From NCBI GenBank assembly GCA_019090615.1, contig JAHRVQ010000015.1, positions 1 through 64,000 on the forward strand: 64,000 nt of DNA, in the 5' to 3' direction. Under the pieces are notes generated by a model, which had not been told where the DNA came from, ran no database searches, and was given only the letters and a program-made list of their open reading frames with translations. A program made the position numbers and the translations under genes. This document shows, in pieces, positions 33,330 to 42,863 of this stretch (its first letter is position 1; every line of letters starts with the position of its first letter). Source of the stretch: Pseudomonadales bacterium (lineage in GTDB: Bacteria > Pseudomonadota > Gammaproteobacteria > Pseudomonadales > Azotimanducaceae).

Positions 33330-33511
33330 TAATTTAATGGATCTGGTATAACGGGCGCCTTAGATGGCATGATAAACGCCACATTGACGTAAATGGACTT
33401 TAGTCAGAGATTACCTGATTTCAGCTCCACGTCGGTGGAAAAACTAATCAGCTAAAGATAACCGTTTATCCGCTAATGCTGGTTTTCAGGGTTACTAAAG
33501 GAGGATATGAA

Positions 33512-34198
33512 ATGTCAAATATACTAATTACTGGTGCTAATAAAGGTATTGGTTTACAGCTTACTGAACAGTATGCAAAGCGTGGCAATACTGTTATTGC
33601 CTGTTGTCGCGATGTCGATGCAGCATCAGCTTTAACAGATCTGGCTGGTAGTCATGATATACAGGTTAAACAGGTCATGATTGGCGATGGTGACTCAGTA
33701 GCAAAACTAGCTTCAGACCTTGCGGCAACACCGATCGATATGCTAATTAATAATGCCGGAACTGGCGGGCCAAAAGCCCAATCTGTTATGGATATGGATT
33801 ATGCCGGTTGGGCAGATACATTTAATATTAATACTATGGCCCCGTTGCGAATGTTGCAGGCCCTGAAGACTAACCTGAATTTGCCAGCATCAGCAAAGGT
33901 TGCCACTATCACTAGCCAAATGGGTGCGTTGAGTCTCGATATGGCAATGGCTTACGCCTATTGTGCCAGTAAAGCGGCTTTGAATAAGGTGATGAAACTG
34001 GCCGCAATCGAGTTGAAAAAAGAAAATATTCAAGTCTGTGTGATCCACCCTGGCTGGGTACAAACCGACATGGGCGGGCCAAAAGCTGATCTTACTGCGG
34101 CTGAGAGTGCCGCAGGCATCATTGGTGTTATTGAGCAGTTAAATGCAGATAATACCGGTGGATTCTGGAACTGGAATGGCAAACCCCATGCCTGGTAA
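33512..34198 (+). CDS. SDR-family oxidoreductase (CsgA-like)
   Basis: A 228-aa short SDR: TGANKGIGLQL cofactor loop (residues 7-17), LINNAGTGG, TSQMGAL for the catalytic Ser and YAYCASKAALNK with Tyr/Lys, then VIHPGWVQTDMGGPKADLT. AAAGGAGG lies about 6 nt before ATG 33512, which decides the start over an in-frame codon 12 residues upstream. The NKGIG motif and short length fit the carbonyl-reductase/C-factor (CsgA) subgroup rather than the long paralogues at 14-17 kb. Role unknown. Confidence 0.9.
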   Translation: MSNILITGANKGIGLQLTEQYAKRGNTVIACCRDVDAASALTDLAGSHDIQVKQVMIGDGDSVAKLASDLAATPIDMLINNAGTGGPKAQSVMDMDYAGWADTFNINTMAPLRMLQALKTNLNLPASAKVATITSQMGALSLDMAMAYAYCASKAALNKVMKLAAIELKKENIQVCVIHPGWVQTDMGGPKADLTAAESAAGIIGVIEQLNADNTGGFWNWNGKPHAW

Positions 34199-34244
34199 CT
34201 GAGGGCATATTTTGCCAGTTTGATAGCAGAGGGTCGGCGTGAAA

Positions 34245-34880
34245 TTAATTTAGCTGGCTGATTTCAATATTGCGGAATTTAACGATACCTTTGCCAAATT
34301 GCAGCCCAATCGGGCCACTTTTTAACGCGCCATCTTCAACCTCGACGATTTTTCGGCCGTTGAGGTTGGCGCTGAGATGGGTGCCGTTAGCAATGATTTC
34401 ATAGTTATTCCATTGATGCCCTGTGGTGGCTTTATAGAGTGGTGCCGCCAGATTAACAATGCCGCCGGTGCGATAGGTTTGGTCTGCACGGGTATCATAA
34501 ATATTCACTTCATAAGCATTTGTGGCGGTGATGTTTGACGGATTACTGGCACGAATAAATATACCGCTATTGGCTGTCTCATCTACCCAGAATTCAAGTT
34601 TGAGACGAAAGTCCTGGTATGAATTTTGAGTCACCAGCATACCGCTGCCCTGATCAGCCTGGATAACGCCGTCTCTAATTTGCCAGTTAGCGTCACCTAT
34701 AATATTCCAGCCAACCAGATTGTGGCCGTTAAAGAGGCTTTCGAAGCTGCTGGACTGAGGCGAGTTCGATCGGATAGGTTGTTGTGAGCAACTGGCGATG
34801 ACCAATAAAAATAGTAATACAAAGGCTGTTTTTATTGTTTTTCTGCCTGTTGCAGAATTTGCTGCAATATTATTTTTCAT
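34245..34880 (-). CDS. DUF1080 (3-keto-disaccharide hydrolase-like) lipoprotein
   Basis: A 211-aa lipoprotein: an N-terminal KTAFVLLFLLVIASCS with lipobox VIASC (Cys about residue 31). The mature part is a single beta-jelly-roll DUF1080 domain with SLFNGHNLVGWNIIGDANWQ, IRDGVIQADQGSGMLVTQ, YQDFRLKLEFWVDETANSGIFIRA and GPIGLQFGKGIVKFRNIEI. The family binds or hydrolyses carbohydrates in Bacteroidetes and Planctomycetes; in this context its substrate is unknown. Convergent with the SDR gene on the left. Confidence 0.88.
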   Translation of the reverse strand: MKNNIAANSATGRKTIKTAFVLLFLLVIASCSQQPIRSNSPQSSSFESLFNGHNLVGWNIIGDANWQIRDGVIQADQGSGMLVTQNSYQDFRLKLEFWVDETANSGIFIRASNPSNITATNAYEVNIYDTRADQTYRTGGIVNLAAPLYKATTGHQWNNYEIIANGTHLSANLNGRKIVEVEDGALKSGPIGLQFGKGIVKFRNIEISQLN

Positions 34881-35145
34881 TCTAGCGCCTTAGTGCTGAG
34901 TATGGTGGGTTGATGTCCGGTGGGTTGATGTGTGGTAATTAGCTTGCGACGCGTGGCCTGCCGTTGGAGTGAATAATATAGGGTTTGTTGAGGCAATACG
35001 GTAGGCGGAGCTGGATTAACCGAGTTCAAACCTGTCAGATTTAACGTACGCGCTTTTAAACCAGGCTGCAATAGATAATACTTAATGGATAATATTTGGT
35101 TGTTGAATCGAAGCTTAACAATTTTGCAGCGAATATTCGTTATAG

Positions 35146-36099
35146 ATGACTTGCAGCACAAGTTATGGCCGTATTTTATGCGCCGACGAGCAAGCTAACA
35201 GGGAGCCTACATTGGAAATCGACACCATTGCCTGGGGTTATACGTTGCCTGAAGCTATCCGCATGGACGCAGCCGGGCAGCTTTATTTTAGTGACGCTAT
35301 GGGTCAGGGAGGTGTCTATCGAGTGACCACTGATGGGAAGGTGGAAACGCTGATTGCTGACAGGAAACTTGTGGGTGGTCTGGTGCTGCACCGTGCTGGT
35401 GGTTTTGTGATGGCAGGAGAACAACTGCAGCACTGGAATAAGGGTACAGGGCGGGTGTTATTGCAGTTAGAAGGGGTGTTTTATTTTTGTGATGTACATA
35501 CGGATCAACAGGGCGCGGTTTATGTCGCTTCAATACGGAGTAATATTGAAGCCATAATGAACCCGGTATCAGGCATCGCGCCGACCTTTGAAGAAACCAA
35601 AGCGGCAATGATACCGGGTGAATGTTATCGAATTAACCTCGATGGGCGTATCGAGGTGCTCTATGGTGATGTGTTGTTAGGCAACGGCATCGGGTTTTCA
35701 CCCGACTATAGCGCCATGTATCATGTTGATAGCTATGCGCAGGGTATCATAGTACATGATATGGATTCGTCGGGCCTATTGTCGCAGCGGCGCTTGATTG
35801 GTCAGGCAAGTTTTTCTCGCGGTAGTCCCGATGGTATGTGTGTTGATGCCACCGGCAATTTATGGGTTGCCCATGTGGGTGGTGGCAGAATAGTGTGTTT
35901 GTCGCCGCTGGGTGAAGAAATTACGCAAATTAATTTGCCTGCAAAAAGAATAAGTACCTTAACCTTTGCCGGTCCAGATCTTGATACACTCTATGTCTGT
36001 AGTATGGATAACCTTCAACAGCCCGAGCGACAGGGGACAATATTTCGTATTCGCAATTCAGGTTTCTGTGGTTTACCAACAACTCTGGCGGCAATTTGA
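35146..36099 (+). CDS. SMP-30/gluconolactonase-family protein
   Basis: Up to 317 aa, a six-bladed beta-propeller of the SMP-30/LRE family: LPEAIRMDAAGQLYFSDAMGQGGVYRV is the first blade with the metal Glu; GNGIGFSPDYSAMYHVDSYAQGIIVHDMD and SRGSPDGMCVDATGNLWVAHVGGGRIVCLSP carry the Asn/Asp metal ligands. Known members hydrolyse lactones. A TTG at about codon 23 has AGGGAG 6 nt upstream and may be the true start, giving about 295 aa. Placed ahead of the Rieske oxygenase genes; a lactonase acting on a BVMO-type product is a plausible role. Confidence 0.88.
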   Translation: MTCSTSYGRILCADEQANREPTLEIDTIAWGYTLPEAIRMDAAGQLYFSDAMGQGGVYRVTTDGKVETLIADRKLVGGLVLHRAGGFVMAGEQLQHWNKGTGRVLLQLEGVFYFCDVHTDQQGAVYVASIRSNIEAIMNPVSGIAPTFEETKAAMIPGECYRINLDGRIEVLYGDVLLGNGIGFSPDYSAMYHVDSYAQGIIVHDMDSSGLLSQRRLIGQASFSRGSPDGMCVDATGNLWVAHVGGGRIVCLSPLGEEITQINLPAKRISTLTFAGPDLDTLYVCSMDNLQQPERQGTIFRIRNSGFCGLPTTLAAI

Positions 36100-36227
36100 C
36101 GAAGTAATGTAGGGCTCGCAATAGCAGTGCTTGTTGCGACAGCAGTACTTGTTGCAATAAAAATTCAAGCTGATAAATGCCAGGCTATAAAAAGATTATT
36201 TCATACACAGACTAGCGCAAAATAAAC

Positions 36228-36360
36228 TTAAGTAAAAACCGTATTCAAGCAAAATAAGTTCAGGTAAAACATATCTAGGCAAAATCATGTCAAGGAAAAA
36301 TAAGTTCAGGAAAAACTAAGTTCAGGAAAAACTAAGTTCAGGAAAAACTATGTTCAGGAG
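36228..36360. repeat. 16-bp tandem repeats upstream of the Rieske genes
   Basis: Three perfect copies of TAAGTTCAGGAAAAAC (36301-36348), a fourth partial copy and several decayed copies further left. The fourth copy supplies the ATG and the CAGGAG ribosome-site sequence of the downstream gene. Confidence 0.88.
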
Positions 36361-36367
36361 TAAAATA

Positions 36368-36883
36368 TTGCAGCCAGACCCAGTACTTCAGATCGGCATT
36401 GAACAATATTATTATCATGAAGCAGAGCTGCTGGATAATCATGAATATTCGCGCTGGTTTGATCTGTTTGCAACAGATACTCATTACTGGATGCCAAGCC
36501 AGGCTAATCGCTTGTTTCGGGATCGTGGTACCGAGGCGTCGGTAGAAGGTGAATTTGGTTTGTTCGATGATACTAAAACAACGCTGGGCTGGCGGGTTAA
36601 ACAGTTAAATTCAATGACCCATTGGGCAGAAAACCCCCGCAGTAGAACGCGCCATCTAATTAGCAATGTGCGTATTAAAACTATCCTCGAAGATGATGAA
36701 TATGAGGTCTGGTCGAACTTTATCTGTTATCGCAATCGGCTGCAGGATGAAGTTGATATATGGGCAGGTGAACGCCAGGATCTATTATGTGCTGATGCGG
36801 AACAGGGTTGGCTGATTAAGAAGCGTAAGATAATTCTTGATCAAAACGTGGTTTTATCAAAAAACCTTAGTGTATTTTTTTGA
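36368..36883 (+). CDS. Rieske dioxygenase small (beta) subunit
   Basis: About 171 aa from the TTG at 36368 (ATG 36350 is in the same frame, but CAGGAG lies 7 nt before the TTG). It has the SnoaL/NTF2-like cone fold of ring-hydroxylating dioxygenase beta subunits: IEQYYYHEAELLDNHEYSRWFDLFATDTHYWMP, NSMTHWAENPRSRTRHLISNVRI and SNFICYRNRLQDEVDIWAGERQD, a long basic strand, and KKRKIILDQNVVLSKNLSVFF at the end. It is structural, holding the alpha3beta3 hexamer. It directly precedes the alpha-subunit gene, the reverse of the usual alpha-beta order. Confidence 0.92.
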   Translation: MQPDPVLQIGIEQYYYHEAELLDNHEYSRWFDLFATDTHYWMPSQANRLFRDRGTEASVEGEFGLFDDTKTTLGWRVKQLNSMTHWAENPRSRTRHLISNVRIKTILEDDEYEVWSNFICYRNRLQDEVDIWAGERQDLLCADAEQGWLIKKRKIILDQNVVLSKNLSVFF

Positions 36884-36900
36884 TGATAGGAGGGAACATT

Positions 36901-38253
36901 TTGCATAAATCCAGCGGCCTTTCAGATGCTAGCCCGGCAGCACTAGAACAATTGGTAGATTGGCAAAAAGGCACGGTTAGTGGCCATATTTTTGTTGATG
37001 AGTCTATCTATGAAAAGGAAGCTGAACAGGTTTTCCTCCGTTCGTGGCTTTATCTGGGGCATGAATCACAAATTATGCATCATGGTGATTTTATTAGTAC
37101 GTATATGGGTGCAGATTCGATCCTGGTGGTGCGCCAGCGAGATGGAACGGTAAAAGGCCTGTTGAATGCCTGTCGACACCGAGGTATGGGTGTTTGTCGC
37201 GCTGATTCAGGTAATGCCAGTACCTTTGTTTGTCCTTTCCATGGCTGGACCTACGATACTGCCGGCGAGCTTCGTTCTGTGCCGCTACTCAAAAGTGGTT
37301 ATGAGGATAAGTTAGATAAATCACAGTGGGGGCTGATGCCGGTGCCACGGGTTGAAATCTATAAAGGCCTGATCTTTGGCTGTTTCGATCTTGATGCACC
37401 GTCACTGCTTGAATATTTAGGCGATATGGCCTGGTACCTTGATTGCCTGCTTGATCGCACAGAGGGCGGCACAGAGGTGATTGGTGGGGCACATAAAATG
37501 CGCATTAATGGTAACTGGAAATTGGCTGCGGAACAATTTGCTGGTGATAACTACCATACGGTAATGACCCATGCATCCGTGCCGGGTGCCTGGTCAGACC
37601 CTGACAAACCAATGCCTGAATTTGTCGATTTGATGGAGCAATTTGGTAAACAGTTTGTTAGTCGAGAGGGGCATTCGGTAGCGGGGTTTACCGTCAATAC
37701 CGCTAATCAATTACGCAGCGGTATTGCAACTTTTAGCAAAGATGTTGATATTGTGCTGGAATATTACCGCCAAAGTCGCAAGCAGGTGGCCAATCGGCTT
37801 GGGGAGGAGCGGGCTAATGGCCCGGCAACAGGGGCGGGCAATGTATTTCCCAATTTTACTTATTTAAATATGGTGATGGGCGCGTCCAGTATTGGTGTTG
37901 TTCATCCGCATGGGCCTAATCAGTTTGACTGGTGGCGCTGGGGTATTGTCGATAAATCTGCGTCAAAAGAAGTCAAAGCCGCTATGGTGCGTTGTTTGCA
38001 TACCTGGCCTTTGGGTATGGCAGATGCTGATGATGGTGAAAACTGGGGTGCGATTCAAACGAGTATTAAAGGTCCGCTGGCACGCAAATTGATGTTTAAT
38101 TATCAATTAGGTATGGGCCAAGAAGGTGCTGATGATCAATACCCAGGACGTGTTTATCCCGGCATGGTGAGTGAATTACCGCAGCGTTATTTTTATCGCC
38201 GCTGGTTAGAATATATGACCAGCGAAAGCTGGCCTGATATTAATGATACTTAA
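36901..38253 (+). CDS. Rieske dioxygenase large (alpha) subunit
   Basis: About 450 aa from TTG 36901, which has AGGAGG 7 nt upstream; alternative starts (TTG 36880, ATG 36883) overlap the beta gene. Numbered from 36880, the Rieske ligands are Cys98-x-His100 (CRHRGMGVC) and Cys118-x2-His121 (CPFHGWTY). The mononuclear iron site is DNYHTVMTHAS. It is full-length, of the biphenyl/naphthalene dioxygenase type. No reductase or Rieske ferredoxin gene adjoins it, so electron donors must come from elsewhere. It adds O2 to an aromatic or unsaturated ring, or mono-oxygenates it; the substrate is unknown. Confidence 0.93.
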   Translation: MHKSSGLSDASPAALEQLVDWQKGTVSGHIFVDESIYEKEAEQVFLRSWLYLGHESQIMHHGDFISTYMGADSILVVRQRDGTVKGLLNACRHRGMGVCRADSGNASTFVCPFHGWTYDTAGELRSVPLLKSGYEDKLDKSQWGLMPVPRVEIYKGLIFGCFDLDAPSLLEYLGDMAWYLDCLLDRTEGGTEVIGGAHKMRINGNWKLAAEQFAGDNYHTVMTHASVPGAWSDPDKPMPEFVDLMEQFGKQFVSREGHSVAGFTVNTANQLRSGIATFSKDVDIVLEYYRQSRKQVANRLGEERANGPATGAGNVFPNFTYLNMVMGASSIGVVHPHGPNQFDWWRWGIVDKSASKEVKAAMVRCLHTWPLGMADADDGENWGAIQTSIKGPLARKLMFNYQLGMGQEGADDQYPGRVYPGMVSELPQRYFYRRWLEYMTSESWPDINDT

Positions 38254-38382
38254 GTGATATGGTCGAAATATGAAGCCTGAAATTTTGCAACTAATAGATT
38301 TGTTTCTAGTATATTGTTGGTTTACTAGCAGGTCCACTAACAGGCCAACTGGCTGGCCACTAGCTGATTTGGGGGGCGCTAA

Positions 38383-38997
38383 ATGACTAAATATCCTGCT
38401 GAATATTTTCACCGGCAGGATGAGTCGGCGGATGAAAATTTTTATCGGCTGCCACGTTTTGTTCGGCATATTGATGACGCCACCATCGCAAACTTGAGTG
38501 CATATTATAAGGAAGTATTGCCTGCAAAGGGCAGGATTCTTGATTTGATGTCCTCCTGGGTGTCTCATTTGCCGGTAAAAAATGAATTTGTTCAGGTTTC
38601 TGGCTTGGGTATGAATGCAGAGGAACTTGCGGCAAATACACAGTTAAATGATTTTCAAACCCAGAACCTGAATGTCACACCGCAGCTGCCCTATGAGAAT
38701 GCCAGCTTTGATGCAGTGCTCATCGCTGTGTCGGTTCAATACCTTAATCAACCTATGCTGGTGTTTGATGACATAAAGCGCTGTCTGAAAGGCAATGGCC
38801 TGTGTATCGTGGCAATCTCGCATCGGTTATTTCCCACTAAGGCGATCCAGGCCTTTCATGTTTTATCTTTGGCAGCGCGTTGTGAATTAGTTGCCAGCTA
38901 TATGCAGCAGGCCGGTTTTGATCAGGTGCAGATAATTGATCGTTCACCTGTAGAGGCTGATCCACTTTGGTTGATTGTAGGTTCAGCCAGTGGTTAA
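38383..38997 (+). CDS. Class I SAM-dependent methyltransferase-like protein
   Basis: A 204-aa Rossmann methyltransferase. GRILDLMSSWVSHLP (about residues 49-63) occupies the SAM-binding motif I position but lacks the usual GxGxG, reading DLMSSWVSH; LPYENASFDAVLIAVSVQYLNQPM is motif post-I/IV. The form DLMSSWxSH occurs in a known subgroup of methyltransferase-like proteins. Follows the Rieske alpha gene by 130 bp on the same strand. Substrate unknown. Confidence 0.85.
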   Translation: MTKYPAEYFHRQDESADENFYRLPRFVRHIDDATIANLSAYYKEVLPAKGRILDLMSSWVSHLPVKNEFVQVSGLGMNAEELAANTQLNDFQTQNLNVTPQLPYENASFDAVLIAVSVQYLNQPMLVFDDIKRCLKGNGLCIVAISHRLFPTKAIQAFHVLSLAARCELVASYMQQAGFDQVQIIDRSPVEADPLWLIVGSASG

Positions 38998-39013
38998 TTT
39001 ACAACCTGTCGGT

Positions 39014-41554
39014 CTATTCTGGCCAGTTGATGAAATTACTGTGTTTTTTCTGCTCTAGATGACGAATGCCAAACACTGCGCCATTAGTACTTTGACTTTC
39101 CTGTAGATAGATTACCATGTCCTGCAAAGGCATCGGCTTTTGATATAAATACCCCTGGCCAAAATCGCAACCTATTTTTTTAAGAAAACTCTCCTGGGCC
39201 AGGTTTTCAATGCCCTCAGCGACAACTTGTAAATTAAGTTTATGGGCCATCGCGGTAACGGCAGATACTATTTCAATGTCGTCCTGGTTCTGCGGAATAT
39301 CCATGATAAAACTTCTATCGATCTTAAGAACATCTACGGGCAATTGTTTTAGATAACTGAGAGAAGAATAGCCTGTGCCGAAATCATCGATTGCGATATG
39401 GAAGCCCATGCCGCGTAGAATATCCATGAGTTTGGCCTGTTTCTCAATATCTTCCATAAGGGTATTTTCAGTAATCTCTATCTTAAAATCGCCTGGCTCA
39501 GTACCAGTATTACTCATCGCATTTTGTAATTTATCCAGTAGCAGCGGGTCTTTAAATTGTTTTGCAGAGATATTAAACGATATTTTTATTGCCTCACAGC
39601 CAATGCTATTCAGGTATTTCTTATCAAGACAGGCTAGATGGAAAATTTGCTCACCAAGCGAAACAATCATGCCGGAGTTTTCTAACATATCGATGAAGGC
39701 TGCAGGCGCAAGCAGGCCTTTTTGTGGGTGCAGCCAGCGCAGCAAGCCTTCAAGGGCGATAATTTTCCCAGTTGCGAGTGAAAGAATAGGTTGATAAAAA
39801 AGTCTAAACTGGCTGGAATCAATACCCTCACTGAGTTCGTGCTCAAGTTTTAGCTCTTTTTGTACGATATCGTTCATTTCTTCAGTGAAAAAATGATAAC
39901 AGTTTTTGCCAGACTGCTTTGCCTCGTACATAGCCATATCCGCACAGCGCATCAGTTCGCTTGCCTCAAGACCGTTGTCGGGGCCGAGCGAAACACCAAT
40001 GCTGGGGGTGACAAGAATTTCGTTGTTTGAAAGCAGCATGGGTTTCTGGAAATTGGCCACCAGTTTATCTAACATTATTTTTATGTTATTGATCTTGCCG
40101 ACCTGAGGTGAAATGATAGTGAATTCATCACCGCCAAGACGGGCTACAATATCCGTTTGGCGTACTGATTCAGTGAGCCTTCTGGATACTTCAATCAGTA
40201 GTTCGTCGCCAACATCATGACCCATGCTATCGTTGATGCGCTTAAAGTTATCCAGGTCAATAAATATTACTGCAAATCGTTCGTGATTTTTTTTACTGTC
40301 TTCAATGATAGTGTCCAGGTTGTCAGAAAAAAAACGGCGATTCGCCAAACCAGTGAGTACGTCATATAACGCCATGTTCTCGAGTTCATTGGTTCGATTA
40401 TCAATTTCATCCTGCATAAGTTCCAGCTGTTCACTGAGTTCGATTGATGTTTCTGCCAGAATATCTAGTTCATCGTGGGTAAAGCAACGCTGATAGGATT
40501 TTTTTAGTGCCTTGCGAACCACTGAATATTGTTTCTTTGCCAACAGGGGTAATAATTCCGCCTGACGTTTTATCCTTTGCATCGGGCCTTGTATTGAAAA
40601 ACAAAGCAATATTAAAGCGAGTAAGGTGGCGATTGATGACAGGGCTATTGTTTGCGTAACGATATCGAAGGTTACCTTTCGTGACTCAGTGATGTCTGTC
40701 ATTATCAATAACAGGCTACGGTTACTTTCGTTGGTACCTTCAATGGCAATGGTATGAAAATAGACGTAGGCCTTATCTTGTCCTGTTGCTGAGTTCAAAC
40801 CTAGCGAATAGCCATTTTCTATGTCCACTTCGGCTTCGCTCATGGTACTAAGTTTACTCAGTAATTCACTGTAATTGCCGTTGTTAGTAATACCTTCGAT
40901 GGAGTAATTCCATAGTGAACGGTAGTTAAATGGCTGGCCGCTATTAGTCCTAAGTAGCGCTGCGCCGATGTCATTTTGTAGTGCCAGGTCAATCGTGAAA
41001 TCGGCCATGGTGGTGCTAATCAGCATTATATGGAATGAGCCGTCGAAAAAGCGGATTGGGATTACGGCGAAAATATGGCAGCTTTTATCGCAAAGTACTT
41101 TACTAGCTGGTCGGAAGCTAGATTTGGCTTCAGTGACCATGGCCTTGATGATGTTATTGTCTTCGAAATCACCCAGAATGAGCGGTTCTTCAGCATAAAC
41201 TACCAGGGAACTTAAACCCCATTCGATCTGGTGGATATCCCAATTGTTAGAAAGGTATTGCTTAATACTGTTCTGGTTTTCACGAGAAGTGGTTTGTGCC
41301 GCCATCGCAATTGCCTGGGCTACTTCAATAAGGCGCTGACGACTATTGTTGAGTAGGATAGTGGCATTTTTTTCAATATTAATGATTTGTTGTTGGTCAA
41401 GCAGCTTTTTTAGATGCTGGTAGGTGATGGTTGCTAATAGCAAATTAACAACCAGGGCCAAAACGCAGATTATGCCGATGAATTTCCAGCGAAAACTAAG
41501 GTAGGGGATATCCTTGTAGGATTTTGTATTTTTCTTTGACTTGCTTATAGACAT
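39014..41554 (-). CDS. GGDEF-EAL bifunctional signalling protein
   Basis: An 846-aa membrane protein. TM helix at about residues 26-46, a periplasmic sensor region to about 305, TM helix at about 305-325, a linker, GGDEF domain at about 400-560 and EAL domain at about 575-825. The cyclase motif LGGDEF is intact with an inhibitory site RQTD five residues before it. The phosphodiesterase signature is EGLLRW in place of EALLRW, with ISFNIS, EITEN, DDFGTGYSS, KIDRSF and AEGIEN retained. Either activity is possible. Last gene of an operon with a porin and a PstS-like protein, which suggests that a periplasmic ligand controls c-di-GMP. Confidence 0.93.
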   Translation of the reverse strand: MSISKSKKNTKSYKDIPYLSFRWKFIGIICVLALVVNLLLATITYQHLKKLLDQQQIINIEKNATILLNNSRQRLIEVAQAIAMAAQTTSRENQNSIKQYLSNNWDIHQIEWGLSSLVVYAEEPLILGDFEDNNIIKAMVTEAKSSFRPASKVLCDKSCHIFAVIPIRFFDGSFHIMLISTTMADFTIDLALQNDIGAALLRTNSGQPFNYRSLWNYSIEGITNNGNYSELLSKLSTMSEAEVDIENGYSLGLNSATGQDKAYVYFHTIAIEGTNESNRSLLLIMTDITESRKVTFDIVTQTIALSSIATLLALILLCFSIQGPMQRIKRQAELLPLLAKKQYSVVRKALKKSYQRCFTHDELDILAETSIELSEQLELMQDEIDNRTNELENMALYDVLTGLANRRFFSDNLDTIIEDSKKNHERFAVIFIDLDNFKRINDSMGHDVGDELLIEVSRRLTESVRQTDIVARLGGDEFTIISPQVGKINNIKIMLDKLVANFQKPMLLSNNEILVTPSIGVSLGPDNGLEASELMRCADMAMYEAKQSGKNCYHFFTEEMNDIVQKELKLEHELSEGIDSSQFRLFYQPILSLATGKIIALEGLLRWLHPQKGLLAPAAFIDMLENSGMIVSLGEQIFHLACLDKKYLNSIGCEAIKISFNISAKQFKDPLLLDKLQNAMSNTGTEPGDFKIEITENTLMEDIEKQAKLMDILRGMGFHIAIDDFGTGYSSLSYLKQLPVDVLKIDRSFIMDIPQNQDDIEIVSAVTAMAHKLNLQVVAEGIENLAQESFLKKIGCDFGQGYLYQKPMPLQDMVIYLQESQSTNGAVFGIRHLEQKKHSNFINWPE

Positions 41555-41567
41555 CGGTATTTTGGTT

Positions 41568-42863
41568 TTAGAAGCGATAGGAAAAAGAAAGGGCTATCAT
41601 ATGCCATGGACTTTTCAGATCGACATCCAGATTATCTTCGGGACTGACCCATGCGAAACCTTCAATATAGTGGTATTCCGTGCTTAGCATCATACTGTCC
41701 GCGATTTTCCAACGCAGCCCCAAAGTTAAGTCTTCTGTTTTTGTAGAATCAATATAGCCGAAACTGACATTGCCGAAGCTGGCTGGTTGATTGCCCTTGT
41801 TGGGTTCCAGTACATCCCAGCGGAGTAACGAAGACCAGCGGTCATTCAGTTGTTTCTGGAGTTGAAAGTAGTAACTCTCAGTTTCAAAATCGGTGCTTAA
41901 ATTGACGGTGACCAGGTCAAAAGGGGGCGCGGGAGAGGCGAATGAAAATGGTGAAGCACTGAGACCGGCCGAAGTTCTGGCGTATTCTGAGGTTAAAGTC
42001 CAGGTATTATGATTATATTGCGCGGTGAATAAATACTGTTCCAGTTGCTCGTCACCGCGAATGGGACTAGTGAGAGGGAGCGGCAGTGATAAAGCGTTCA
42101 GATTGTCGGCGCTTAAGTCGGAGGTTTGGCGAATATAACTCAGGCCCAGCTGCCAACGGCCCAGATCATGTTCATAGATAATTCTGCCCAAGAGTATTTT
42201 AGCGTCGGAAATATCAATGCTCTTGGGAATGAAATCGCCAAATTCCTCCAGCCGTGGTGCGCCATAAGCAAGTTCAATATGCCACTGGCCAAGGGCACGA
42301 AATAAATTTGCATAGGCTAAAGCACCATCTGAAGAAATATAAATATCGCGTAGCGCATCAGGGTAGATGCCTTGCGGCAGAAATACCCCAGGACGAGTGA
42401 AGGCAACATCTCGGGTGTCGTTGTATAAGCCGATTGGGTTCTTAAAACGGCCCAGGTTAATGCCTAGATTAAACGCTTCAGAGCCGAATATTTGTGAATC
42501 GATAAACAGGTAGTCAATATCTACACTATCACTGGTTTCTCCTGCACGACGGTACAGTACCTGGCCTGCTACCCGAAAGTGGGAGTTGATCTTATAACTG
42601 CCATTGGCGGATAGTTCTGTGTATTGAAAGCTGATGCTGTCATCACTGTCGCCATAAAAATTATTATCGCTGGTTGCTACCAGTCCCTGATTGATGACAA
42701 AGGAATAAAGTAACTCCTCTGCTGAGCTATTTTGGGTAGAAACATTGATGCATATGCCAAATAGCATCAGTATCCTGGTGAAATTACGACATAAGTCTCG
42801 CTTCTGGCGGTTGTTACGCCGATGCTGACTAGAGAATTTTAAGTATGGTGACAGACGCATCAA
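41568..42863 (-). CDS. Porin-like outer-membrane protein
   Basis: A 431-aa protein with a basic N-terminus and signal-type segment (ILMLFGICINVSTQNSSAEE, cleavage about residue 50), then about 16 amphipathic beta strands with many aromatic residues (FNLGINLGRFKNPIGLYNDTRDVAFTRPG and others), ending SPWHMIALSFSYRF with terminal Phe. This is the pattern of phosphate-selective porin O/P-like or related proteins in operons with a PstS-like gene and a diguanylate cyclase. It overlaps the upstream gene by 35 nt and is followed by the GGDEF-EAL gene after 13 nt. Confidence 0.85.
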   Translation of the reverse strand: MMRLSPYLKFSSQHRRNNRQKRDLCRNFTRILMLFGICINVSTQNSSAEELLYSFVINQGLVATSDNNFYGDSDDSISFQYTELSANGSYKINSHFRVAGQVLYRRAGETSDSVDIDYLFIDSQIFGSEAFNLGINLGRFKNPIGLYNDTRDVAFTRPGVFLPQGIYPDALRDIYISSDGALAYANLFRALGQWHIELAYGAPRLEEFGDFIPKSIDISDAKILLGRIIYEHDLGRWQLGLSYIRQTSDLSADNLNALSLPLPLTSPIRGDEQLEQYLFTAQYNHNTWTLTSEYARTSAGLSASPFSFASPAPPFDLVTVNLSTDFETESYYFQLQKQLNDRWSSLLRWDVLEPNKGNQPASFGNVSFGYIDSTKTEDLTLGLRWKIADSMMLSTEYHYIEGFAWVSPEDNLDVDLKSPWHMIALSFSYRF

